Source: Parasphingorhabdus sp. SCSIO 66989 (GTDB lineage: Bacteria; Pseudomonadota; Alphaproteobacteria; Sphingomonadales; Sphingomonadaceae). From it: a DNA stretch of 64,000 nt. Within the stretch, counting starts at the first letter, position 1; every line of letters begins with the position of its first letter. The stretch lies in the NCBI RefSeq assembly GCF_032852305.1, contig NZ_CP136594.1:1029501-1093500 (forward strand). The letters are read 5' to 3'. Shown here one piece after another: positions 16,902-25,200 of the stretch. The notes below the pieces were generated by a model. It worked only from the letters and a program-made list of their open reading frames with translations. It did no database searches and was not told the DNA's origin. Made by a program: the position numbers and the translations under genes.

Positions 16902-17762
16902 ATGAATCACGGCAGTTTCGGGCAGCAATCCATGCAACAAGAGCGCATTGATGGCGCAGCGCTCGCCAGCCATCAGTTCCGCTATTATGATTTTGTTATG
17001 GCGGCCTTTGTCGCCATCTTGTTGCTTTCCAATATCATCGGCGCGGCCAAGCTGACCTATGTCGACATCGCCTTTTGGCCGCAAGGCTGGTGGCCTGCCC
17101 CGGATGGCGTGTTTATTTACGGCGCGGGGATTTTGTTCTTCCCTCTAGGCTATGTCATCGGCGATGTCCTGACCGAGATATATGGCTTTGCCCGCGCGCG
17201 CCGGGTTATCTGGACCGGCTTCGCGGCGATGCTGTTCCTCGCCTTTATGAGCTGGGTCGTAGTCGGCTTACCAGCCTTTGACGGCTGGTCATGCCTTGCC
17301 AGCGGTTTTGATGGCGATCCCGGTAGCTTGGCCCTTACCGATCCGGCAGGAGGGCCGACAGGTGCGATCTGTCAGCAGACCTATGAGTCTGTTTTTGGCA
17401 GCACGTGGCGCATTGTGCTGGCTTCGATCACCGCATTCTGGGCGGGTGAGTTTGTGAACAGCTATGTCATGGCGCGGATGAAGATATGGACTCAGGGCAA
17501 GGCGCTATGGACCCGTACAATCGGCTCAACCATTGTCGGGCAGGGCGTTGACAGCCTGATTTTCTATCCGGTCGCCTTTTGGGGAATCTGGAATACGGAC
17601 GCGGTGCTGACCGTGATGGTTACCAACTGGGGCTTGAAAGTGCTTTGGGAAGCTCTATTGACCCCGGTGACATATTGGGTCGTTGGCAAATTGAAGCAGG
17701 CTGAAGGTGTCGATGTCTATGATGCTGATACCGACTTCACGCCGTTCAGCACCGATGTTTGA
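16902..17762 (+). CDS. Queuosine precursor transporter, YhhQ/VUT family
   Basis: This 286-residue inner-membrane protein has about six hydrophobic segments. VAILLLSNIIGAAKL, FFPLGYVIGDVLTEIYGFARARRVIW, FWAGEFVNSYVMARMKI and QGVDSLIFYPVAFWG are the hallmarks of the YhhQ (VUT) family. YhhQ imports the queuosine precursor preQ0/preQ1 used for tRNA modification. The family differs from QueT by its QGVDS motif. An in-frame ATG at 16932 would give a shorter N-terminus. It stands alone, followed by a small membrane protein. Confidence 0.88.
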   Translation: MNHGSFGQQSMQQERIDGAALASHQFRYYDFVMAAFVAILLLSNIIGAAKLTYVDIAFWPQGWWPAPDGVFIYGAGILFFPLGYVIGDVLTEIYGFARARRVIWTGFAAMLFLAFMSWVVVGLPAFDGWSCLASGFDGDPGSLALTDPAGGPTGAICQQTYESVFGSTWRIVLASITAFWAGEFVNSYVMARMKIWTQGKALWTRTIGSTIVGQGVDSLIFYPVAFWGIWNTDAVLTVMVTNWGLKVLWEALLTPVTYWVVGKLKQAEGVDVYDADTDFTPFSTDV

Positions 17763-17791
17763 AGGTTTCACATAAGGGTTGCGATTTTATT

Positions 17792-18163
17792 ATGTTTTCA
17801 TCCCTTATGGCTGGCCAGCCGGACTTGTTTCAAGCTTGGAAGCAATGGATGGAGGCGGAAACCGGGTTAGACAGGGACTCGTTGCATGTCTGTGTTGGTC
17901 TAGCCGTCTTTGTTCTAACCATGCTGTTGTTGCGCCGCGGGCCGCATCGCTGGTTGCCATTACTGGCGGTTTTTGCAGCGGCGCTGACTGGCGAGATACT
18001 GGATGTCTGGGCATTGTTAACGCATTGGGAGTATAGGTGGAGTGCGATCCGCTGGTCCTACAACTGGCATGACCTAGTCTTCACTTCGATAATACCAGCG
18101 GTGATCTTCCTTATGGCCCGCGCCTGGTATCTGATGACAACTGATGACTTTGATCACGCTTAG
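17792..18163 (+). CDS. Small membrane protein, uncharacterised
   Basis: This protein of 123 residues has three hydrophobic helices, at about residues 33-46, 53-72 and 97-113, with a Trp-rich segment between the last two. The layout is reminiscent of VanZ-like proteins, but I cannot assign it. An in-frame TTG at 17759 would extend it; AAGGG at 17774-17778 slightly favours ATG 17792. Its TAG overlaps the TAA of the opposing lipoprotein gene. Confidence 0.6.
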   Translation: MFSSLMAGQPDLFQAWKQWMEAETGLDRDSLHVCVGLAVFVLTMLLLRRGPHRWLPLLAVFAAALTGEILDVWALLTHWEYRWSAIRWSYNWHDLVFTSIIPAVIFLMARAWYLMTTDDFDHA

Positions 18164-18966
18164 GAATCGTCAAAAAACAATAAAGCATCGGTGACAATTA
18201 CATCATCGCGCTCGCCAAGTCGGCGCAGAATTTGATATTTGTGAAACGCGCCATAGGTGATCAGTACCCGCTGCTCTTCGCCTGAGACGGCATTCAGTTC
18301 AGAGGCGATATTGTGCCAATGCGCCTTATTGATCGCCTCCCATCCTCCCGTGCCTAGATCCGTATCAAAATAGCGGACATAGGGTGCAAAGCGCGCCGCT
18401 ATAGCTGCATCATATTCAGGCGAATGGATATATTCGGGGCCGGAGCCCCTTTGTTTCACAGACTCGCGAAAACTCTGCTGCGCCTTTTCCCATTGGCGCC
18501 ATTGATTGTACCGTTCAGGATCGGACTCGATGGCTGCGAGCATGGACCTGCGGTTAGAGGCGATTTCAGGAGTCCACCCTGCGGTGCCCTTGACGGTAAA
18601 CCCCATTTCCGCCTGAAGCGGGATAATGACCTCGGTATATTCAGGAAAGGCGCGGGTGCGCTTTTCGGTGACCATGCCGGTCTCGCGATAAGAAGCGAGT
18701 GCTGCGTCGATGCGGTCGGGCGGAATCTCTGTCAGCACGGTGTCGGGCTTGATGGTCCGTATGGCGGTTTCGATCCGGCTCAGCGGATAGGTGCGCGAGC
18801 TCAGATGGCCGCTATGCAGCATGCCCATGACAATGACTTCGGTTTTGCCATCGCGTTTGTCGGCAGGGACGCCGGGGGATGCTTGGGATGAGGTGTGGCC
18901 GTTTGGTTCGGCCTGGCAGGCGCTGATGGTCAGGGAGATTATCAGCGCCGCAAATAATCGCATCAT
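18160..18966 (-). CDS. Lipoprotein, TraB/GumN- or DUF5694-like
   Basis: This 268-residue protein has a lipobox (LTISAC) about 16 residues after MMRLF, so it should be a lipid-anchored envelope protein. The body begins TEVIVMGMLHSG and continues with IRTIKPDTVLTEIPPDRIDAAL. This resembles the TraB/GumN/EreA-like superfamily, where an early GxxHxx motif and a later V/I-E pair are conserved. YGAFHKYQI near the end may be the second motif. The start at 18966 is chosen because it places the signal peptide at the N-terminus; ATG 19005 is in frame but adds a charged leader. Function is unknown. Confidence 0.6.
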   Translation of the reverse strand: MMRLFAALIISLTISACQAEPNGHTSSQASPGVPADKRDGKTEVIVMGMLHSGHLSSRTYPLSRIETAIRTIKPDTVLTEIPPDRIDAALASYRETGMVTEKRTRAFPEYTEVIIPLQAEMGFTVKGTAGWTPEIASNRRSMLAAIESDPERYNQWRQWEKAQQSFRESVKQRGSGPEYIHSPEYDAAIAARFAPYVRYFDTDLGTGGWEAINKAHWHNIASELNAVSGEEQRVLITYGAFHKYQILRRLGERDDVIVTDALLFFDDS

Positions 18967-19015
18967 GGTGCGATAGGGGACGGAAATGTTGACCTTTGGC
19001 GTCATGTATCGGGCT

Positions 19016-19087
19016 CTTGTGGCAGCAACCGATCAGCTGACGCGCCCCTTGGCAAGTCTGTGATCGGTCGCCTTATTCTGCCACAAG
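19016..19087. promoter_or_regulatory. Nested long-stem hairpin at the 3' end of the PspC-protein gene
   Basis: CTTGTGGCAG (19016-19025) pairs with CTGCCACAAG (19078-19087). Inside it, ACCGATCA (19028-19035) pairs with TGATCGGT (19061-19068). The structure covers the last codons of the PspC-domain gene and the gap before the lipoprotein gene. No T run follows on either strand, so it is not a standard terminator. RNA stabilisation or partial termination is possible. Confidence 0.6.
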
Positions 19088-19252
19088 GCCGATGATCAGG
19101 TAAATCAATATTGGAGATCCAACACCGAATAGTGCGGCGAGAACCCAGAGGATGCGGATGATATTGACATCAATCTCGGCCCAGTTTGCAATGCCGCCGC
19201 AGACACCCATCAATTTGGCATTCTGCTTGTCGAGGCGGAATTTGTTTTTCAT
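19073..19252 (-). CDS. PspC-domain small membrane protein (59 aa)
   Basis: This 59-residue protein starts MKNKFRLDKQNAKLMGVCGG and continues IANWAEIDVNIIRI, the compact PspC signature (short basic lead, GVCGGIA, an I/LDxxxxR turn). One hydrophobic helix then runs from about residue 34 to 57. PspC proteins sit in the inner membrane and, in the phage-shock response, sense or signal envelope stress. Here only the minimal domain is present, and no pspA, pspB or pspF lies nearby. AAGGAC precedes the ATG. It is the last gene of a five-gene minus-strand series whose first four members encode 28-residue hydrophobic peptides. Confidence 0.85.
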   Translation of the reverse strand: MKNKFRLDKQNAKLMGVCGGIANWAEIDVNIIRILWVLAALFGVGSPILIYLIIGLVAE

Positions 19253-19313
19253 TTCAATGTCCTTGCTAATGCGGTTGATAATTTATGGCTATTTTAGAAC
19301 CAGTCGTCGAGGG

Positions 19314-19400
19314 TTAGAGGGTGGCTGCGAACAGTGCCGTTGTGAAAACAACGAAGCTTACCAGCGCGGTGAATGCGATGTTGGTTACGTCGGTTGTCAT
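19314..19400 (-). CDS. 28-residue hydrophobic micropeptide 1 of 4
   Basis: This open frame of 28 codons plus TAA has AAAGGAG eleven bases upstream of its ATG. The peptide starts MTTDVTNIAFTAL, and the rest is Val/Phe/Ala/Thr rich, ending LFAATL. It contains one Asp and no Lys or Arg. It keeps the AF pair at residues 9-10 and the aromatic/small-residue C-terminal half of its three neighbours, but is the most divergent. It would span the membrane once. It lies 61 bases before the PspC-domain gene. Function is unknown. Confidence 0.75.
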   Translation of the reverse strand: MTTDVTNIAFTALVSFVVFTTALFAATL

Positions 19401-19450
19401 GATGCTATCTCCTTTCCTGTCTAGAGTTGAACGGGTTGATGAAACGCGTT

Positions 19451-19537
19451 TCAGACAACAGCGGCGAAAGAAGCGAATACGGCGACTATGCTGGCTGCGA
19501 CAGAAACAAATGCGGCCTGGGAAACTACGGGGCTCAT
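19451..19537 (-). CDS. 28-residue hydrophobic micropeptide 2 of 4
   Basis: This frame has 28 codons plus TGA, with AAGGAG 9 bases before the ATG. The peptide begins MSPVVSQAAFVSV and ends VFASFAAVV; it has no charged side chain at all. It is identical to micropeptide 3 at 20 of 28 positions. Small residues (Ala/Ser) recur on one helical face, a pattern that favours helix packing in a membrane. It is too short for standard gene callers. Confidence 0.8.
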   Translation of the reverse strand: MSPVVSQAAFVSVAASIVAVFASFAAVV

Positions 19538-19574
19538 TATCTTAACTCCTTGAATGGGCAGGTTGGTTAGTGGT

Positions 19575-19661
19575 TCAGATTGCGGCAGCGAATGATGCGA
19601 ACAGGGCAACGATGCTGGCGGTAACGGAAATGAATGCGGTATTTGAAACGATCGGGCTCAT
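19575..19661 (-). CDS. 28-residue hydrophobic micropeptide 3 of 4
   Basis: This frame has 28 codons plus TGA, with AAGGA before the ATG. The peptide begins MSPIVSNTAFISV and ends LFASFAAAI, with no charged residue. Differences from micropeptide 2 are mostly conservative (V/I, Q/N, A/T, V/L), which is the pattern expected of a selected protein sequence rather than random drift. It should form a single transmembrane helix. Confidence 0.8.
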   Translation of the reverse strand: MSPIVSNTAFISVTASIVALFASFAAAI

Positions 19662-19689
19662 GATTTATTCCTTCTGGTCTTGATGGTGA

Positions 19690-19776
19690 TTAGATGACGG
19701 TAGCGAACGAAACGAACAGGGCAGCAACGCCGGTGATGATCGAAACGAAAGCGGCTTGTGAAAAATCGATGGTCAT
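19690..19776 (-). CDS. 28-residue hydrophobic micropeptide 4 of 4, first in the operon
   Basis: This frame has 28 codons plus TAA, with AAAGGA before the ATG. The peptide begins MTIDFSQAAFVSI and ends LFVSFATVI, with one Asp and no basic residue. It shares the SQAAFVS core with micropeptide 2. It is the promoter-proximal gene of the series. The divergent region upstream carries a 41-bp dyad and then recF on the other strand. Confidence 0.78.
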   Translation of the reverse strand: MTIDFSQAAFVSIITGVAALFVSFATVI

Positions 19777-19913
19777 TGTGTATTCCTTTATCTGGTCAGT
19801 ATCTCCGAGAACCATTTCCCGGTTGTCCCTTACTAAGCATTAGGCGTGCCAGTTTTATAAAACCTATATAGAACAATACTTTGAGTAATCCCGGCAAGTG
19901 CGCCGTCAATGTA

Positions 19914-19954
19914 AAATCCTATATATTGGGAAAATTTCCCGAACATTAGGATTT
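19914..19954. promoter_or_regulatory. 41-bp dyad between the micropeptide operon and recF
   Basis: AAATCCTA (19914-19921) mirrors TAGGATTT (19947-19954), and GGGAAA (19928-19933) mirrors TTTCCC (19935-19940). Both pairs are centred on the same base, A19934. Two nested, co-centred half-sites in a divergent promoter region make a good operator candidate. It lies 138 bases before the first micropeptide ATG and 77 before recF. Confidence 0.6.
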
Positions 19955-20030
19955 CATGAATGCCAAATGAATGGCGCTGAAAGAAAAGACACTGTCCGCT
20001 CCACGCGCTTTGTCCTAAAGCCGTCCGACC

Positions 20031-21116
20031 ATGAGCATTTCCAGCCTGACGCTGACCGATTTTCGTAATCACAAAGAGAGCCGCCTCGACGACCTGGCGA
20101 AGATGGTTGTGCTCACCGGGGAGAATGGCGCGGGCAAGACCAATATATTGGAAGCCCTGTCGTTATTTGCACCGGGTCGGGGTTTGCGCGCTGCGCCGCC
20201 GGCGCAGATGGTGCGCCAGGATGGAGCGGGTGGCTTTGCCATTGCCGCACGGTTAAACGATGCGACCGGCCAGACCAGCCTGGGCACCGGGGTAAAGCCT
20301 AACCAGCCTTCGCGACGCCTCGTCCGGATCAATGGCCAGTCGGCCAGCCATGGCGATTTCCTCAATGTGCTCGCGATCAGCTGGCTCACCCCGGCGCAGG
20401 ACCGGCTGTTCGTCGATACCGTAGGTACTCGCCGCCGCTATTTTGACCGTATGGTCGCGGCGGTGCGGCCTGCCCATGCGCATCATTGCCAACAATATGA
20501 AAGCGCGATGCGGGAGCGCAATCGGCTTTTGGCGGCCGAAGAGCCGACGGATCCGCTTTGGCTCGATGCGCTGGAAACCCGCATGGCGAGCCATGCCGAA
20601 GCGATTATCGCGGCGCGCGCGGCGATGATTGACCAGTTAGACGGCTTTCTCGATGCCTCGGAAACCGGCATCTTCGCCAAGCCTGCACTGGCACTGGCAC
20701 GCAATCTGGATGCGTCAGATGACCTAATCACCGCATGGAAGTCAGGCCGCAATCGCGATCAGGCTGCTGGGCGCACTTTGGCCGGGCCGCATGGTGATGA
20801 TCTGGTGGTCACCATGCGCCAGACCGGTGCTGCGGCCAGCCAATGCTCCACCGGGGAGCAAAAGGCGATGCTGATCGCGCTGATGCTAACCCATAGCGAT
20901 CTGGTCGCCGAAACTCGAGCCAATGTGCCCGCTATTGTCTTGCTAGACGAGATTGCTGCGCATATTGATGCCCGCCGCCGGACCGCGCTCTATGAGCAGC
21001 TCGCCGCGCGGCCGGCGCAGATCTGGATGACCGGCACCGACCGTGAGCTGTTCAGCGCCATCACCCGCGATTGCCGCTTCTTCCGTGTCACGGACGGCGC
21101 AGTTGAGGGCGAATAA
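20031..21116 (+). CDS. recF: DNA replication and repair protein RecF
   Basis: This 361-residue SMC-like ATPase loads RecA at single-strand gaps. It begins SISSLTLTDFRNHKE, has Walker A GENGAGKTNILEA near residues 30-42 and the R-rich GTRRRYFDRMV segment. The ABC signature is CSTGEQKAMLIALML and Walker B is IVLLDEIAAHID. Length is normal for the family. It is monocistronic here, without the dnaN/gyrB neighbours seen in some bacteria, and divergent from the micropeptide operon. Confidence 0.95.
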   Translation: MSISSLTLTDFRNHKESRLDDLAKMVVLTGENGAGKTNILEALSLFAPGRGLRAAPPAQMVRQDGAGGFAIAARLNDATGQTSLGTGVKPNQPSRRLVRINGQSASHGDFLNVLAISWLTPAQDRLFVDTVGTRRRYFDRMVAAVRPAHAHHCQQYESAMRERNRLLAAEEPTDPLWLDALETRMASHAEAIIAARAAMIDQLDGFLDASETGIFAKPALALARNLDASDDLITAWKSGRNRDQAAGRTLAGPHGDDLVVTMRQTGAAASQCSTGEQKAMLIALMLTHSDLVAETRANVPAIVLLDEIAAHIDARRRTALYEQLAARPAQIWMTGTDRELFSAITRDCRFFRVTDGAVEGE

Positions 21117-21158
21117 GCACTTAGGCTTTCTTCGGATTTTCCATAATTCTGCTTGCAC

Positions 21159-21231
21159 CGTTCGCCTCGAGCGAAGTCGAGAGGCCCTGGCAAGTGGAAA
21201 GCCGTGTCTCGACTACGCTCGACACCAACGG
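21159..21231. repeat. Intergenic inverted repeat of the TCGACTACGCTCGA type
   Basis: CTCGAGCGAAGTCGAGA near 21166-21182 is mirrored by TCTCGACTACGCTCGA near 21206-21222, flanked by CCGTTCG and CCAACGG. Such arms are common intergenic palindromes in many proteobacteria. It lies directly downstream of recF and may help end its transcript. Confidence 0.65.
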
Positions 21232-21294
21232 GGTGCTGCATGATGGAGCAGGTATGGCATGAAAGCCCTAGAGTCGATTTCATTTACATTTAAT

Positions 21295-21377
21295 CGTCAT
21301 TGCGAGGAGCGAAGCGACGCGGCAATCCAGAGCAGGTGCGTGTTGCTCTGGATTGCTTCGCTACGCTCGCAATGACG
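21295..21377. repeat. CGTCATTGCGAGG palindromic repeat, copy 1
   Basis: This 83-bp unit starts CGTCATTGCGAGGAGCGAAG and ends with its complement. GGCAATCCAGAGCA and TGCTCTGGATTGC form the inner arms around GGTGCGTGT. A near-identical copy lies at 45729-45813. This short palindrome type is widespread in bacterial chromosomes; mobility by a REP/MITE-like route is possible. Confidence 0.85.
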
Positions 21378-21402
21378 TGTTTCAGGCTAAGTGAAAAGCA
21401 GC

Positions 21403-21714
21403 CTAGTTAATAGCACCCGAGACGCATCCGCATTGCAGTTGCGCCACCATCCGGCGGACATCGCGCCAATGGCAGAAATGGATATGGTTGCCTTTGTTGC
21501 GGGCATTGTTGGCATTGCGTTCGGCCTGCTCAGCCGCGGCATCGCCCAGCAGGTCAATCATATTCATCGCCTCATCACAGGCGCTGCGGCTTGTAGAGAC
21601 CGTAACCGTCACACCGCCCCCGAACCGCGCATTATGGGGAAGGGGGCAGGCGGGGCTGTTGATCTGGTGCATATGGGCGGCCTTTTTGGGGGAGAGGAAA
21701 GTCAGGACGCGCAA
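21403..21714 (-). CDS. Uncharacterised sphingomonad-type protein, 103 residues
   Basis: The peptide has SPKKAAHMHQINSPACPLPHNARFGGGVTVTVSTS and then a long helix with alternating Asn, Ala and Arg before CHWRDVRRMVAQL. The amino-acid balance looks like a real protein, but I cannot name a family. The listed start is TTG. An internal ATG at residue 15 is possible, and neither has a clear ribosome binding site. It is divergent from the small membrane protein at 21814. Confidence 0.5.
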   Translation of the reverse strand: MRVLTFLSPKKAAHMHQINSPACPLPHNARFGGGVTVTVSTSRSACDEAMNMIDLLGDAAAEQAERNANNARNKGNHIHFCHWRDVRRMVAQLQCGCVSGAIN

Positions 21715-21813
21715 TAGTCGGGCGCGGTGGATATTGCTTTCACATAATTGGTAAATGCCGCGTTATCCGCAATCGCGCTGGACATTGATCGCAAACATCG
21801 CCACCTCAGCAGC

Positions 21814-22023
21814 ATGAGCGACAACACAGACCTCGAACCCGCTTCGCCCCAAACGCCGCAAAAGCGCCCCACTGCCGCTGGCGGCGTGTTTATCGCGCTG
21901 GGTACAATGGGCGGCGCCATCGCAGGCGGTGCGCTGTTCGGCGAGCCGGTGATTGGCCTGCTGATCGGCTTTGGCCTCGGCGTAGCGGCGGCGATTGTGG
22001 TTGCAATGCTGGATAGCAAATAA
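21814..22023 (+). CDS. Small membrane protein, 69 residues
   Basis: This 69-residue protein has a polar N-terminus (MSDNTDLEPASPQTPQKRP) and two Gly/Ala-rich hydrophobic segments, GVFIALGTMGGAIAGGALF and VIGLLIGFGLGVAAAIVVAML. They probably form a helical hairpin in the inner membrane. The glycine-zipper character resembles small membrane proteins common in sphingomonads. No function is known to me. The start is chosen at MSDN, since upstream codons are in a region without a ribosome binding site. Confidence 0.65.
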   Translation: MSDNTDLEPASPQTPQKRPTAAGGVFIALGTMGGAIAGGALFGEPVIGLLIGFGLGVAAAIVVAMLDSK

Positions 22024-22077
22024 GCGCTTGCTACGCCGCCCAACTGTCAAGCGCGCTTGACGAAGGTTACAAAGGTT

Positions 22078-22138
22078 CCGCTCAAACGGCGCAGAAATAG
22101 GTGCTTGCGTTGGATATATCCAACAGGTGTTTGAGCGG
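22078..22138. repeat. Inverted repeat enclosing a perfect 16-bp palindrome
   Basis: CCGCTCAAAC (22078-22087) and GTTTGAGCGG (22129-22138) are perfect 10-bp arms. Between them lies the perfect palindrome GTTGGATATATCCAAC (22109-22124). The region is between two converging genes, so it may act in termination, but there is no T run. Confidence 0.6.
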
Positions 22139-22232
22139 TGGTTGGGTCTTGGGCAGAGCAGAGGCTGAGAAAGAACCGATAAAAGTATAGCACTTGGCCT
22201 GCGTGTAGGACATGGGGTGGTGCATCTTGGGC

Positions 22233-25200
22233 CTAGATATTGGCCTCCAACAGGGCAATTTCATCTTGTGTCAGGTCGAACAGGGCGTAGACCTGTGTGT
22301 TGATTTCCGCTTCCAGCCGCGTGATTTCTGCGGTGAGGGCGGTGATTTCGGATCGGGTCTGACTAATCCAGTCCTCCCATTCGCTGCGCTCTTTCAGCGG
22401 AATGTCGGCTTTCAGTGTTTTCTTCACCTCTTTCTGGAAAGCGGCAAAGTCGGGCAACAGCCACCATTGTTTCAGCCTGGTGGAGAGCTTGGCAGCGGCG
22501 GGATCATCAGCAAGATCGGGGATACGCCGGGTGATGGATTGTTCGAGCCGGTAGCGCTCTTCGGCGGCATTTTGCGCGGCTTCTGCGAGTTTGCCGAGGG
22601 CGGTTTCGGCTTCAGCGGTAGTGAGGGGTAATGGAGTCTGTTCCATAAACTGGGAGTGCATCTGAACAAACCCACCTCGGACTGCAACGCCTTGCGATAG
22701 GGCGAAGGTCCAGAATACTCGAGAGTTTAAGTATGCAAGTAAGGCAGAGCTGTCAGAGGCTATGAAATAGCATTTGTTATTGAAGTATGTTTCTGCTGAG
22801 GCATGGAAAAGATTAGTAGATGAAAACTCTCCATAAATGATCTTTGGGGCTTCAATCTGCTGATAATAGGAACAGGCTCTTAGCTCCCACCAGAACTCCC
22901 CTTTGTCGGTACGTTTCCGGCAGGCTTGGGCATGAGGTTCCAGCCAAGCTGCAATGGCTGGGTAATGCGCTTGCAATCGCTCCCATTGCAGATCCTCATC
23001 CGCAGTACCGAAAGTCTCATTTGTCCAGCCGCGTTCAAAAAGGATTAGCCATAAATCGCGACTTTCTGCACGCCATCTCTTAATGTCTTTGCCTTCAAGC
23101 CATGGCTTCAAAACCTCTGCCGATTTCGGGTCTTCAGCAACCAGCCTGTCACGCGTTGCGCGGTCGATTACAAACGCCTCATTACGCCCGGTCTTAATGC
23201 CATAAAGCGGCGATCCATAAACCTCTTTCAGCGTTTTGCGGCCTTGAACAATCTTGGTCCTGAGCGCGCGCAATTCCGGCGCTTCCAATTGCCATGACGC
23301 ACCCGGCAATGTGCTTTGCGGATAGGGTGCTTTGGCGGCTCTATAGCCGTCATCAAAACTGCCCTTGGGTAAAGCCTCTATGTTCCAGAATTGTAGGTGG
23401 TGATCCGGCTCCGGCGCGCCCGCGCGCATGGTCAGGATTGCCGGATACGTCGTCACCCCTTCAAATATCTGATTGTCGCCAAAATCAACAATGGTCTCCA
23501 ACGTCGCCTGTGTGCGCAAAAATTCGCGCAACGGTTTGCCGTAAGCTGTCTTAAAGAAAGTCGCAGAGCTGATATAGCCGAGCCGCCCACCCGGTTTCAG
23601 CAGGCGCAGGCCGCGCTCAAAGAAATAGGCGTAAAGGTCTGCCACCCCATGATAGACGGCAAAGCGGCTTTTTAGATAGGGTTTTAGCGCTTTGAGCAAT
23701 TCCTGGCGCACATAGGGCGGATTGCCGAGGACAATATCAAAGCCGCCTTGGGCAAAAACATCCGGAAAGGCTTCCTTCCAGACAAAGCCCTCTTCACGAT
23801 AGGCATAGGAGCTGTCTTCGATCAGGCTGTCGCCGACGCGCAGATTGCCGTCCAGACTGTCCAGCACCTTGCCGCGCCGCGCGGTTTTGATCCACAGGCT
23901 CAGCTTGGCAATCTCGACACTTTCATGGTTCACATCGACGCCAAACAGATTGTTGGTGAGAATTTCACTGTCCGGATCAAACAGATCACCGGCATGGGCG
24001 CCATCCAGACTGGCCAAACGCTCATTCACCCGTTCCAGCTCGGCCTTCATCCAGTCAAAAGCAATCACCAGAAACACGCCAGAGCCGCAGGCCGGGTCAA
24101 CAATGCGCAAAGATGTCAGCCGCTCACGATAGGCGGCCCATGCTTCTTTCTCTGCACCCTTGCGCTTCCACTTGATCTCTTCATCATCGGCCCCCGCGCC
24201 CTTGGCGGCATATTCGGCCAGAATGCCGTCAAATATCTCGCGGCAATGGGTGCCCAATGTCTGTTCGACAATGAACCGCGCGATATAATCCGGAGTATAG
24301 ACGACGCCATCGCGCTTTTGCCGGCCGCTGGTGCCTTTGCTCTTTTTCTCCGCAACCGCTTCACCGCGCGCCTGTTTCTGCAGTGTCTCAATATCGGAAA
24401 TCGATTGTTCGAAAATCCTGCCGAGGATGGTGACCGGTACTTCGCTGGCAAAGTCATATTCCGCCAGCCGCTTGAACCCCTCGCAGATATGATCGGGTAT
24501 TGCGAGCGAGCGGATCACCGGATCGCGGACAAACAGGCCGCCATTATAGCGCGGAATGTTGAGCTGCTCTGACCCCTGGTCAATGGCGGCAAACAACCCC
24601 CTGAAATTCTCCCAGACAGGGCGCGGATTATAGGGGTCATTATGCGCAAACGCCTTTAATAGGCTGTTATCGGGCAGCAGGCCGTTATCTTCTGCAAAGG
24701 CGATAAACAGCACCCGGTCCAATATGGTTTGGCCGACGCTGATCGCTTCGAGCGGGTCAATGTCCGGCTTGGCCTGTTGCACCGCACCGATCAGATTGGC
24801 GCGCAGTTCTTTATAATCGGAATAGAGCGCATTGGTGATGTCGCGGTCTTCGGCGCGGCTTTCTTCGAGCAATTGCGCGCTGCCGCCGGACAACAAGCTG
24901 TCCGCGGAGAGCAGCAGCATGAAGCGCTTATACTCCTGTGGCTGGTGCAGTTTGGCCAGATCGAATGTTTCGTGAAACTGTCTGCCATCGGCATAGCTGT
25001 AGAGCCTGATTTCCAGATAGTTGGACACCAGTACCCATTTGCTGCCGACATTGTTGCTGGCATATTCCCATGCCTGATCGACGGGACTTTTCGCCCGGCC
25101 CGGCATGATCGCGTCGAGGTTTTTGGTCTTGGCGCCTTTCAGCTCAAACGGGGCAATGATATCCTTGGCCTCGGCGGTGAAATGGCCGAGCGCAAGATCA

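Noticed and set aside
19314-19776. Leaderless bacteriocin cluster (several related peptides of about 30 residues)
   Set aside because: Known multi-peptide leaderless bacteriocins are cationic. These peptides contain no Lys or Arg, and no transporter or immunity gene lies beside them. The PspC partner points to a membrane-stress role instead. It remains a weak alternative.
22082-22264. 60-codon minus-strand frame downstream of the restriction gene
   Set aside because: It runs through the inverted repeat, overlaps the restriction gene's last codons and has no ribosome binding site or recognisable composition.
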